DNA of 64,000 nt from Sulfuritalea sp. (GTDB lineage Bacteria > Pseudomonadota > Gammaproteobacteria > Burkholderiales > Rhodocyclaceae), in contig JAOTRV010000014.1 in the NCBI GenBank assembly GCA_030247575.1, forward strand, positions 39,579-103,578. Direction: 5' to 3'. The notes beneath the pieces are model-generated. The model was not told the origin of the DNA and ran no database searches. It was given only the letters and a program-made list of their open reading frames with translations. The position numbers and the translations under genes were made by a program. Shown here in pieces: positions 8,695 through 16,262 of this stretch (the stretch's first letter is position 1; every line of letters starts with the position of its first letter).

Positions 8695-9234
8695 CTATCC
8701 CTTGCGCGGTTCCGCGGCCTTGGGGGCGCCCTGCCCTTCGGGCTGCGGCGGACCGCGACGGGGAGCGCGCTGATAGCGGCCAGCGCTGCTGAAATGCTTG
8801 TCCGCGGCGGCCTTTTGCTCCGGCGTCAAGGCGGCGTAGAGGCGAGTGAAGGATTCGTTGACCGACTCCATCGCGGCAAGGCGCTGCTTCATGCCGTCCT
8901 GCATCTGCGCCAAACGTTCCGGCGCGGTAACCGGCTTGTCGCTCTGCATGCGCTCGCGCATGGCCTGGAAGCCCTTGCCCGCCTCGGCCTTCGACTTCTC
9001 GGCGAACGCCTGCCAGAGCGGCTCCTGCTCGGCAGTGACTTTAAGGTCGGCCTTGAGCCGGGTCAGCCGCTGATCGGCCCGGGCGCCCGGATCCATCATG
9101 CCGCCCTTCATACCGCTGCGCATCATGCCCGGCCGGCCGTCGGGGCCGCAACCCGGACCTTGCGCATAGGCGACGCCGAACATGACGGCGCTGGCGGCGA
9201 GAAAGCCCGCAATAATTTTTCGATTCAGTTTCAT
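8695..9234 (-). CDS. Spy/CpxP-like LTXXQ-motif periplasmic protein
   Basis: 179 residues. A signal peptide (MKLNRKIIAGFLAASAVMFGVAYA) precedes a Gly/Met-rich stretch (GRPGMMRSGMKGGMM) and a helical region with two LTxxQ-like elements (LKVTAEQEPLWQAF and YAALTPEQKAAADKHF). Family members are periplasmic chaperones or metal/stress sensors controlled by envelope-stress systems. The Met-rich stretch may bind copper, which is inference. ATG 9234 has GGAG nine bases upstream. The C-terminus is Pro/Gly-rich and disordered. Confidence 0.75.
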   Translation of the reverse strand: MKLNRKIIAGFLAASAVMFGVAYAQGPGCGPDGRPGMMRSGMKGGMMDPGARADQRLTRLKADLKVTAEQEPLWQAFAEKSKAEAGKGFQAMRERMQSDKPVTAPERLAQMQDGMKQRLAAMESVNESFTRLYAALTPEQKAAADKHFSSAGRYQRAPRRGPPQPEGQGAPKAAEPRKG

Positions 9235-9360
9235 GGTGTGCTCCTGTCGTGAATGCCTCATGGCAGGCTGCATTTCATCCGATGGCTGTAAGCCGGATGT
9301 GACAGAGGGACGAAGTTTGTAAGGGAAGATTACGAAACGGCGTCGGACGGGATGGGGTGC

Positions 9361-9456
9361 GGCGAGCCTGACCCCCGGCACTTGCGGAAAACGGCTGTGG
9401 CTGCTTCCTTCCGGACCTGACCAGGTTCACCACCCCGCAATGCGGGGAGACCCGCC
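9361..9456 (-). ncRNA. ffs: Signal recognition particle RNA, small bacterial type (4.5S)
   Basis: On the minus strand the SRP core reads GGTCAGGTCCGGAAGGAAGC, containing the invariant GGAA tetraloop (CCGGAAGG) and the symmetric and asymmetric internal-loop sequences that bind Ffh. The ends GGCGGGTC and GGCTCGCC pair, giving a single 96-nt hairpin like E. coli 4.5S RNA. Ends are set by base pairing and may be off by a few bases. Confidence 0.93.
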
Positions 9457-9504
9457 GCGAAACGAATTTTATCAGCGCGGCGCACTGCCAGGTGATTTCC
9501 ATCG

Positions 9505-9526
9505 CCGTATTGCCAGCGTCTACTGT
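9505..9526 (-). repeat. Dispersed 22-bp motif, intergenic copy
   Basis: Minus strand ACAGTAGACGCTGG then CAATACGG, two to three mismatches from consensus, just after the last aor-operon gene. Confidence 0.6.
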
Positions 9527-9528
9527 CC

Positions 9529-9804
9529 TCAGCCGCCGCCGCGCTGGTAGTACAGCGCAAAGCGGCGCATGAATGCATCCTGCGCCGCCGGGTCGAGGCC
9601 ATCGAACGCGATCTCGACGCGATGGCGCTCCAGCCGCACCAGTCCGATCGTCAGCGGCGAAATCGGCGTCAGGCGGATGGACCAGCCGCGGCCGCAAAAC
9701 CCGCCGTCGATTTCGCGAACCTCCGCCTCTCCGGTCGCTTGCGGCAGCACGCGGACAAAATCTTCGCGCGTGGTCGTCGCGTCGTAAGCCAGGGGGAATT
9801 TCAT
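9529..9804 (-). CDS. Small unknown protein at the end of the aor operon
   Basis: 91 residues, no signal peptide, no membrane segment, and no family I recognise. It has a compact sequence with many charged residues (LERHRVEIAFDGLDPAAQDAFMRRF) and a C-terminal RGGG. Its ATG overlaps the stop of the MoaD-like gene by four bases, so the two are probably made together, and a role in tungsten-pterin cofactor or AOR maturation is an inference from position only. Confidence 0.65.
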   Translation of the reverse strand: MKFPLAYDATTTREDFVRVLPQATGEAEVREIDGGFCGRGWSIRLTPISPLTIGLVRLERHRVEIAFDGLDPAAQDAFMRRFALYYQRGGG

Positions 9805-10055
9805 CCGCCGGCGACGGGCGGCCAGATGGCCAATGTTTCCCCGTCGCGCAGTGTGCGGCCGGCACGCTCCGCGGGCGGAATGAAGCTGCCGTCGATCAGG
9901 ACCAGATGCACCAGCTTCAGCGGCAGGTTGAAGCGCTCGATGATCTGCGCCACCGTGGTGGCATTGTCGATTTCGAGCGTAAGCGCATTGGTTCTTTTCG
10001 CCTCCTGCGGAAGATAATCCTGCAGGGCGGCAAAGAGCTTGAAGGTGATCTTGAT
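9801..10055 (-). CDS. MoaD/ThiS-like sulfur carrier of the aor operon, apparent ATC start
   Basis: 84 residues read as (M)KITFKLFAALQDYLP to the end IWPPVAGG. The beta-grasp fold with a C-terminal Gly-Gly is the signature of sulfur carriers such as MoaD, which donate sulfur to form the pterin dithiolene. MoaD-like genes accompany tungsten AOR operons, so a role in tungstopterin synthesis is likely. The in-frame stop TAG lies four codons before the start region, and there is no ATG, GTG or TTG in the right place: the codon aligned with the family's first methionine is ATC (10055-10053), with GGAGAG six bases upstream. Either a rare AUC start or a base error. Confidence 0.75.
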   Translation of the reverse strand: MKITFKLFAALQDYLPQEAKRTNALTLEIDNATTVAQIIERFNLPLKLVHLVLIDGSFIPPAERAGRTLRDGETLAIWPPVAGG

Positions 10056-10115
10056 TTCAGCCTCTCCGTTCTACGCCGACTGGAAACGGCGTCAGCCTGC
10101 CTTGAAACCCGGCCT

Positions 10116-11360
10116 TCATGCCTGTTTCTCGGCCGTTGCCAGATACGCCTCCATGAACAGCGACGGATCCGCCAGCAGGCGCTCGCGCCACGGGCCGAGT
10201 TTCACCTTGCTCTGAATCAGGCCGCGCAGCACGCCGACGTTTTCCGTGAAGCCGACCATCGTCGCGCCGATCAGGTGGTCGCCGCCGAATTGCAGCGACA
10301 AATAACGGTGGTTGGCGGCATCCACCTGCTCGACGCCCTGCCCGTCCGGCTCGCCCTGCCACTGGCCGAAGGAACAGGAGATCAGACCCATCGTGTCGAG
10401 CACATTGATCGCCAGGCTGCCGATGAACGGGGTATCGCCTCCGGTCATATTGACCGCGGCGATGCGTGCCTGTTCCACCGCGTTGGGCTGGATGGCGTTG
10501 ATCTGGTACTTGCCGTAAAGACGGTCGCGCGACTCCGCCGCGTCGCCCGCCGCATAGATTCCTGGCACATTGGTGCGCAGATGTTCGTCGACGATGATCC
10601 CGTCTTCGATGGCGACGCCGCTGCCGGCGAGGAAGTCGATGTCCGGCTTGACGCCGACCACGCTCAAATATATGTCCGCCGGCAAAATTTCGCCGGTCGT
10701 CAGCGTCACCTTGAGGGCCTCTCCATCGCGCTCGATGCGTGCCGTCTGGGTCTTGCCCATGATGCGGACACCCTGCTTTTCGCACCAGCTCGCGATCATT
10801 TCGCTGGCCTTCGGCGGCATCATGCGCGACACCATGCGTCCGCTGCGCACCAGGATGGTCAGTTGGGCGCCGCGCGACACCAGGCTCTGGATGATGATGC
10901 TGCCGACGAAGCCCGCGCCCATCTGCACGATGCGTGTTCCGGGGTGGATTTCGGCCGCTATGGCGCGCGCGTCGGCGAGCGTCCAGCAATGATGCACCCC
11001 GGGCAGGTCGATGCCCTCGATGTTCTCGTGGCTCGGCACGGAGCCGGTCGCGATCAGCAGGCGGTCGTAGGGAATCGTGCGGCCGTCGTCCAGCCGCACG
11101 CTGCGGCCCGCCGTGTCCACCGCCGCGGCGCGCCCCTTCTTGATGTCGATGCGCAGGCTGCGGTAATGCTGCGGATCGTGCCGCAGGCGCGTGCCCTCCT
11201 CGCCGATCTTCCTCGCCAGCAGGTAGGGGATCGCCATGCGCGCATACGGCGTCTCGCCTTCGCCGTCCAGCACCGTAATGGCGGCTTGCGCGTCCAGTTT
11301 GCGCAGCGTCTCGGCTGCGGCGATGCCGGCGGCACCGGCGCCGATGATGACGTGCCTCAT
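10116..11360 (-). CDS. NAD(P)/FAD-dependent oxidoreductase, AorC-like subunit (copy 2)
   Basis: 414 residues. Pyridine-nucleotide disulfide reductase fold: an N-terminal FAD dinucleotide motif (VIIGAGAAGIAAAE), a second one for NAD(P) (IVQMGAGFVGSIII), and the FAD-closing GIYAAGDAA. In Aromatoleum-type tungsten AORs the FAD subunit AorC exchanges electrons with NAD. It is a paralogue of the next gene upstream (11403-12647), sharing LPGVHxCWTLADARAIA, FLAGSG and the C-terminal NVLDTxGLIS-SFGQW block. There is no redox-active CxxxxC pair. ATG 11360 has GGAG seven bases upstream. Confidence 0.88.
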   Translation of the reverse strand: MRHVIIGAGAAGIAAAETLRKLDAQAAITVLDGEGETPYARMAIPYLLARKIGEEGTRLRHDPQHYRSLRIDIKKGRAAAVDTAGRSVRLDDGRTIPYDRLLIATGSVPSHENIEGIDLPGVHHCWTLADARAIAAEIHPGTRIVQMGAGFVGSIIIQSLVSRGAQLTILVRSGRMVSRMMPPKASEMIASWCEKQGVRIMGKTQTARIERDGEALKVTLTTGEILPADIYLSVVGVKPDIDFLAGSGVAIEDGIIVDEHLRTNVPGIYAAGDAAESRDRLYGKYQINAIQPNAVEQARIAAVNMTGGDTPFIGSLAINVLDTMGLISCSFGQWQGEPDGQGVEQVDAANHRYLSLQFGGDHLIGATMVGFTENVGVLRGLIQSKVKLGPWRERLLADPSLFMEAYLATAEKQA

Positions 11361-11402
11361 ATGACTTCTCCTGCCATCGACCGGATTAGCTGCGCCACCC
11401 GC

Positions 11403-12647
11403 TCAGGCGACCTTCTGCGCCTGCGAGACATAGGCGGCCATGAACTGGGTCGGGTCCTTCAGCAGTTTCTCCTTCCAGGGGCCCAGGCGCATGCGGCCCT
11501 GCACCAGCCCGCGCAGGGCGCCGACGTGGTCGGTGCGGCCGATGCTGGTGGCTCCCACAATCACGTCGTCCTTGAACTGCAGCGATAGGTAGCGGCAATT
11601 CTTCTCGTCCGCCTGCTCGACGCTTTCCCCGCCCTCCGCGCCCCACCACTGGCCGAAGGACGTAGAAATCATGCCCAGCGTGTCCAGCACGTTGATCGCC
11701 AGCGCGCCCTGGAAGCGCGCTTCGCCGCCGGCCATGTTGATCGCGGCGACGCGCGCCTGGTCGGCCGCATTGGGCTGGATGGCGTTGAGTTCGCGTTCGC
11801 CGGTATGAAAGCCCGACGCCTCGGTGACATCGCCGGCCGCATAGATGTTGCGCACGTCGGTGCGCATGTGCTCATCGACATGAACCCCGTGGCCGGTCGC
11901 GATGCCGCTGCCGGCGAGGAAGGCGACATTGGGCCGGACGCCGGCAGCGCAGATGATCACGTCCGTCTCGATCGTGGCGCCGTCGGAGAGCGTCGCCACC
12001 AGCGCATCGCCCTTGGCGACGATCTTCGTCACACCGGCATTGACATGCACCGAAACACCCTTCTTTTCAACCCAGTGGCGAATCATGGTGCCCGCCTTGG
12101 CGGTCATCATGCGCGGCACCATGCGGTCGCCCATCTCGACCACGGTCAGCTTGACCCCGCGGGAACACAGCGCCTCCATGATGATGCAACCGATGAAGCC
12201 GGCGCCGATCTGCAACACGCGGCTGCCGGGCGCGGCGCGCTCGGCAATGGCCCGCGCGTCGGCCAGCGTCCAGCAGGTATGCACGCCGGGCAGGTCGATG
12301 CCCGGCAAGGGCGGACGCACCGGGTGGCAGCCGCTGGCGACCAGCAATCGGTCGTAGCCGAGTTCGCTGTCGTCGGCGAAGACGACGGTCTGGCTTTCCG
12401 GCTCGACGCGCACCACGCTGCCCTGCCGCAGGTGGATGCCGTGGCGCTCGTAGTGGTCGCCGGCCTTGCGCAGGTGCGTGCCCTGATCGGGAATGCTGCC
12501 GTTCAGGAAATAGGGTATCGCCATACGCGAATAGGGTGCCTCGGCCTCTTCACCGATCAACGTGATGTGGGCCTGGGGATCGTAGCGACGCAAGGTCTCG
12601 GCGGCGACGACGCCGGCCGGTCCATTGCCGATGATGACGTGTTTCAT
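11403..12647 (-). CDS. aorC: NAD(P)/FAD-dependent oxidoreductase, AorC-like subunit (copy 1)
   Basis: 414 residues. Same architecture as its downstream paralogue: VIIGNGPAGVVAAE for FAD, VLQIGAGFIGCIIM for NAD(P), NIYAAGDVTEA near the C-terminus. Being adjacent to the AOR catalytic gene it is the better candidate for the real AorC, the subunit that couples aldehyde oxidation to NAD+ reduction (or the reverse, acid reduction). ATG 12647 is preceded by GAGG. A hairpin with T-tract lies between it and the AOR gene. The symbol is assigned by context. Confidence 0.85.
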   Translation of the reverse strand: MKHVIIGNGPAGVVAAETLRRYDPQAHITLIGEEAEAPYSRMAIPYFLNGSIPDQGTHLRKAGDHYERHGIHLRQGSVVRVEPESQTVVFADDSELGYDRLLVASGCHPVRPPLPGIDLPGVHTCWTLADARAIAERAAPGSRVLQIGAGFIGCIIMEALCSRGVKLTVVEMGDRMVPRMMTAKAGTMIRHWVEKKGVSVHVNAGVTKIVAKGDALVATLSDGATIETDVIICAAGVRPNVAFLAGSGIATGHGVHVDEHMRTDVRNIYAAGDVTEASGFHTGERELNAIQPNAADQARVAAINMAGGEARFQGALAINVLDTLGMISTSFGQWWGAEGGESVEQADEKNCRYLSLQFKDDVIVGATSIGRTDHVGALRGLVQGRMRLGPWKEKLLKDPTQFMAAYVSQAQKVA

Positions 12648-12659
12648 GGCGGAGTCCTC

Positions 12660-12700
12660 AAAGAAAAGAACGCCAAGACAGCTCACGGGCTGCCTTGGCG
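12660..12700 (-). terminator. Intra-operon hairpin and T-tract between aorB and the FAD subunits
   Basis: On the minus strand a stem CGCCAAG...CTTGGCG with an inner GCAGC/GCTGT-like extension (12671-12700) is followed by TTCTTTTCTTT (12670-12660). It looks like a factor-independent terminator placed only 14 bp after the aorB stop and directly before the ribosome site of the FAD gene. Partial read-through would give more AorAB than FAD subunit. Confidence 0.7.
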
Positions 12701-12713
12701 TCAGATGCCGGGT

Positions 12714-14570
12714 CTAGAGTCCCAGACGCGCCAGGGTTTCCTTGTCGGGCACGCCGGCCGCGTCCCAGCCCCGCAGTTTGTAGTACTCCGGGACCATCTT
12801 GTCGATGCCGCTGACAAGGCCCTTGGCCGGACCGCTCTGCGCCGGCTCGGTCTTCAGCCGCGCCGGCAGATCGTCGTCCTTGGCGGTAAAGCCAGCCGCA
12901 TTGTTGAACACGCGCTCCATGTTCCAGATCCGCGCGCCGAGCTCGGCCAGGCGCTCGACCGACCAGCCGGCTTCACCGCCTTCGCAGGCGGCGTCGATCT
13001 GCGGCGCCAGGTCGTTCAGCGACCAGGCGAAGGTGGTGAAAACGCAGGTGCCCGACGAATCGAAGGCGGCCGTCGCATCCTGGAACGCCATGACCAGCGC
13101 CGGCTTGCCTTCCGTCACCAGCGGATCGGTCTTGACCGGAATGCCGAGTACTTCCGACGCCACGGTGTAGGAACGCAGATGGCAGGCGCCGCGATTGGAG
13201 GTCGCGTAGGTCAGACCCATGCCCTGGATGCCGCGCGGATCGTAGGCCGGGAACTCCTGACTCTTGACCGACATCGACAATTCGGGATGGCCGTATTTCG
13301 CGGTCAGGCGTGCAGAACCAAGGGCCATTTCCTTGCCGAAGCCGCGTCCTTCCGCCGTCATGTGCGCGATCTCGAGCAAGGCTTGGGCCGAACCGAAGGG
13401 CGATTCGATGCCGATCTGCTCCTTGGTCAGCACGCCCATCGTGTAGAGCTCCATTACCGCACCGACGGTGGCGCCGAAGGTGATCGGGTCCATGCCGTCT
13501 TCATTGCAGATCATGTTGGCGACGGTCAGCGCATCGAGATCATCCACGCCGTCGGCGGCGCCCAGCGACCAGGCCGCCTCGTATTCGAGCCCGCCCGTGG
13601 CGCCCCAGTACTTCGGGCTGTTGACCACGCTCCAGTGGTTCTTGTCCACTTGCGAAATGCGCCCACAGGCGATGGTGCAGCCGAAGCAGGCGGCATTGGT
13701 GAGCAGGTTGGCCTTGCCGTCGGAAAGCCGCTTCTCGTGCATCGCCTCGGCCGAAATCTTGCGCGCGCCCTCGAACTGCACATCCTTGGCGTTGCGGGTA
13801 GGCAGTGCGCCCATTTCGTTGATGACGTTCATCAGCACCTGGGTGCCATAGGTCGGCAGGCCCTGTCCGGTGACGGCGTTGTCGGCCAGCACCTTCTTCG
13901 CCGCCGTGGTGGCGGTCATGAAGGCCTTGAAGTCGCGAATTCCGGAAACGCCGACGGTGCCGCGCACCGCAACCGCCTTGAGGTTCTTCGAACCCATGAC
14001 GGTGCCGACGCCGGAACGACCGGCCGCACGATGCAGATCATTGACGATGCAGGCATAGAGGACGCCGTTCTCGCCGGCGCGACCGATCGAGCAAACGCGG
14101 ACCTGCGGATCGTGGTGGCTGGACTTGATGATCTCTTCGGTATCCCATGTCGTCTTGCCCCACAGGTGCGAGGCATCACGCAATTCCGCGACATCGTCCT
14201 GGATCGAGAGGTAGACCGGTTTCGGCGACTTGCCCTCGAAGATGATCATGTCCCAGCCGGCCATCTTGAGTTCGGCGCCGATGTAGCCGCCGGAATTCGA
14301 GCAGGCGATGGCGCCGGTGAGCGCCCCCTTGGTGATGACCGAATAGCGGCCGCCGGTGGAAGCCATGGTGCCGGTCAGCGGCCCGGTAGCCATGATCAGC
14401 TTGTTGGCAGGCGACAGGGGATCGACCTTGGGGTCGACTTCCTCGACGAAATACTTGGTGGCCAGACCGCGCTGGCCGAGGTATTGCTGAGCCCACTCCA
14501 TGTTGAGGGGTTCGGATTTGCAGGTGCCCTTGCTCAGGTCAACGCGGAGGATTTTTCGTGCCCATCCCAT
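12714..14570 (-). CDS. aorB: Aldehyde ferredoxin oxidoreductase, tungstopterin catalytic subunit
   Basis: 618 residues, the usual AOR length. Oxidises aldehydes to carboxylic acids at a tungsten bis-pterin site. The N-terminal domain (MGWARKILRVDLSKG, ATGPLTGTMASTGGRYSVITKG) and the pterin-binding block RAAGRSGVGTVMGSKNLKA (181-199) are intact. The [4Fe-4S] ligands are C295, C298 and C302 (CFGCTIAC), with the fourth in FDSSGTC near the C-terminus. ATG 14570 has GGAG six bases upstream. It lies ten bases after the ferredoxin-like subunit, as in the Aromatoleum aromaticum aor operon. Tungsten rather than molybdenum is family knowledge. Confidence 0.95.
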   Translation of the reverse strand: MGWARKILRVDLSKGTCKSEPLNMEWAQQYLGQRGLATKYFVEEVDPKVDPLSPANKLIMATGPLTGTMASTGGRYSVITKGALTGAIACSNSGGYIGAELKMAGWDMIIFEGKSPKPVYLSIQDDVAELRDASHLWGKTTWDTEEIIKSSHHDPQVRVCSIGRAGENGVLYACIVNDLHRAAGRSGVGTVMGSKNLKAVAVRGTVGVSGIRDFKAFMTATTAAKKVLADNAVTGQGLPTYGTQVLMNVINEMGALPTRNAKDVQFEGARKISAEAMHEKRLSDGKANLLTNAACFGCTIACGRISQVDKNHWSVVNSPKYWGATGGLEYEAAWSLGAADGVDDLDALTVANMICNEDGMDPITFGATVGAVMELYTMGVLTKEQIGIESPFGSAQALLEIAHMTAEGRGFGKEMALGSARLTAKYGHPELSMSVKSQEFPAYDPRGIQGMGLTYATSNRGACHLRSYTVASEVLGIPVKTDPLVTEGKPALVMAFQDATAAFDSSGTCVFTTFAWSLNDLAPQIDAACEGGEAGWSVERLAELGARIWNMERVFNNAAGFTAKDDDLPARLKTEPAQSGPAKGLVSGIDKMVPEYYKLRGWDAAGVPDKETLARLGL

Positions 14571-14580
14571 GTCAGTCTCC

Positions 14581-15060
14581 TTAAGCGCTGGCGCGCGATT
14601 GAGTGTTGGTCTTGCCGGCCCACTGGCGCATCTTTTCGAGCCCGGTCCAGTCGGCATCGACGTAGGTGATGGCAGCGGTCGGACAGGCCGTGACGCAGGC
14701 GGGATCGCCGCCGCAGAGGTCGCATTTCTGCACCTTCCCCGAGTCGGCCACGTAATTGATGGTGCCGAAGGGACAGGCGATGGTGCATACCTTGCAGCCG
14801 ACGCAGACATCCTTGTGCACCACCTTGGCGCCGGTGGCGGCGTCGATGCGTATGGCATCAACCGGACAGGCATTCAGGCACCAGGCTTCGGCGCACTGGG
14901 TGCAGGTGTAGGGCACCTTGCGTCCTTCATGTTCGAAATTGAAGACCTTGATGCGCGACTTGGCGATGTTGAACACGCCATGGTTCTCGTAGGAACAGGC
15001 CATTTCGCATTGCAGGCAGCCTGTACATTTGCTGGGGTCGATGTGCAACGATTTCTGCAT
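14581..15060 (-). CDS. aorA: AOR electron-transfer subunit with four [4Fe-4S] clusters
   Basis: 159 residues with sixteen cluster cysteines in the pattern of HycB/DmsB-type polyferredoxins: CTGCLQCEMAC, CTQCAEAWCLNACP, CVGCKVCTIACP, then CDLCGGDPACVTACP. It carries electrons from the tungsten enzyme. In Aromatoleum the equivalent AorA polymerises into filaments that carry AorB; whether this one does is inference. First gene of the aor operon, with GGAGG eight bases before ATG 15060. Confidence 0.93.
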   Translation of the reverse strand: MQKSLHIDPSKCTGCLQCEMACSYENHGVFNIAKSRIKVFNFEHEGRKVPYTCTQCAEAWCLNACPVDAIRIDAATGAKVVHKDVCVGCKVCTIACPFGTINYVADSGKVQKCDLCGGDPACVTACPTAAITYVDADWTGLEKMRQWAGKTNTQSRASA

Positions 15061-15233
15061 GATGCCTCCTGTCGTGATTGCGGCTACTGCGCTTGGCGCC
15101 CGGGGCGGCCGACATTGCTCTTGCTTGAAATTCCGTTCGGGTTGCGACCGGTATATGCGAACGCGTTCCTATTCTATGCCGCGATAAATCTTGATATACG
15201 AAATTTCGATGCTGCAGAGCAGCATCCGTTGAT
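15061..15233 (-). promoter_or_regulatory. aor operon upstream region with palindromes
   Basis: A locally AT-rich stretch in a GC-rich genome. It holds three perfect palindromes: GAACGCGTTC (15159-15168), CGAAATTTCG (15199-15208), and GATGCTG-CAGAG-CAGCATC (15208-15226). The last is eight bases past the hydrolase-gene stop and may serve as its terminator stem, though without a T-tract. TAGAAT on the minus strand (15176-15171) is a possible -10 with a poor -35. I could not identify a sigma-54 site. Confidence 0.4.
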
Positions 15234-16088
15234 TCACGCCAGCAGAAACTCCCGAACCGGCGCGACTTGCGCCGTATCCATCAGCATCGGCGCGTGGCCG
15301 ACGCCCGGCACTTCGATCAGTTTGGCGCGCGGTCCGCGCTGACACATTTGCAATGCTGCATCATGCGGCAGCAAATCCGATGTCGCACCGCGCAGCAGCA
15401 GTGTCGGGCAGGGGATCGCGTCGTAAACCGGCCATATTTCAACGTCCTTGCCGCCGCTGGTCGCGAAGGCGTCGCGAAATGGCTGGGCAATACCCGGGTC
15501 GTAAGCGAATTCCACCTTGCCGTCGGCGGCAGTGCGCGTCGTATGCAGCGTCAGATGCCGCCATTGCTCATCGTTCAAACTGCCGAAGGTCGACGAAACG
15601 AAGCGGACGAAGGCCTCCGCCTGCTCGATGCTGTCGAAGCGCGGTGCCTGCCCGAGATAGGTTCCGATCCGCTCCAGCGACGCCGCGGTGATCACCGGGC
15701 CGACATCGTTGAGCACCAGCCGGGCGATCGGAGTTTCCGGCTGGCTGGCGAGCGCCATGCCGATCAAGCCGCCCATCGATGTCCCGACCCAATCCACCGC
15801 CTCTGCATTCAGCTTGGCCAGCAGCGTCGTCATGTCGGCGCAATACTGCGACAGCGCGTACAGCGACTTGTTGCGCAGCCAGTCGCTGCGCCCGCGCCCG
15901 ACCACGTCCGGGCAGACCACGCGATACTCGTCCGCCATCGCCTGCGCGAAAAAGTCGAAGTCGCGCGAACAGCGCGTGAGCCCATGCACGCAGACCAGCA
16001 CCTTCGGATTCGCCGCATCGCCCCACTCCACATAGGCCATGTGATGAAAGCCCGCCGCACTGAGACACTTCACTTTTCCTTCACGCAT
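15234..16088 (-). CDS. Alpha/beta hydrolase
   Basis: 284 residues. Oxyanion segment VCVHGLTR (33-39), nucleophile elbow GTSMGG with S104, acid region near FDSIEQAEAFV, and the catalytic histidine in PGVGHAP near the end. Similar to meta-cleavage-product and ester hydrolases, but the substrate is not evident. ATG 16088 has GAGGAAG seven bases upstream; a TTG at 16094 is possible. It lies between the aor operon and srkA, in the same direction as both, with no sign of coupling. Confidence 0.85.
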   Translation of the reverse strand: MREGKVKCLSAAGFHHMAYVEWGDAANPKVLVCVHGLTRCSRDFDFFAQAMADEYRVVCPDVVGRGRSDWLRNKSLYALSQYCADMTTLLAKLNAEAVDWVGTSMGGLIGMALASQPETPIARLVLNDVGPVITAASLERIGTYLGQAPRFDSIEQAEAFVRFVSSTFGSLNDEQWRHLTLHTTRTAADGKVEFAYDPGIAQPFRDAFATSGGKDVEIWPVYDAIPCPTLLLRGATSDLLPHDAALQMCQRGPRAKLIEVPGVGHAPMLMDTAQVAPVREFLLA

Positions 16089-16135
16089 TTCCAAACTTCC
16101 TCTTCAAAATTTGCGGGCAGGGCCCGCCATAAATA

Positions 16136-16233
16136 GTCACCCCCTTCTTGGAAGGGGGTCGGGGGGGCGCGAGCGCCCCCATGGGGAATTAATGAGCCAT
16201 CCCCCCAACCCCCTTACCGTGGAAGGGGGTGAC
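16136..16233. repeat. Compound C/G-rich palindromic repeat (BIME-like), copy A
   Basis: Two units, CACCCCCTTC..GAAGGGGGTCGGGGGGG and its mirror ending GGAAGGGGGTGAC, flank a middle hairpin GGCGCGAGCGCC followed by CATGGGGAAT. The same order of parts occurs at 22544-22645. It fills most of the 174-bp gap between srkA and the hydrolase gene. Confidence 0.85.
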
Positions 16234-16262
16234 AAAGTCACTGCGGGGCGGGAATCCGCCCC

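Noticed and set aside
11805-14669. A 954-codon open frame on the plus strand opposite aorC and aorB
   Set aside because: It is a by-product of GC-rich codon use opposite real genes: no family motif, low-complexity His/Arg/Gly composition, and both minus-strand genes have full catalytic motifs.
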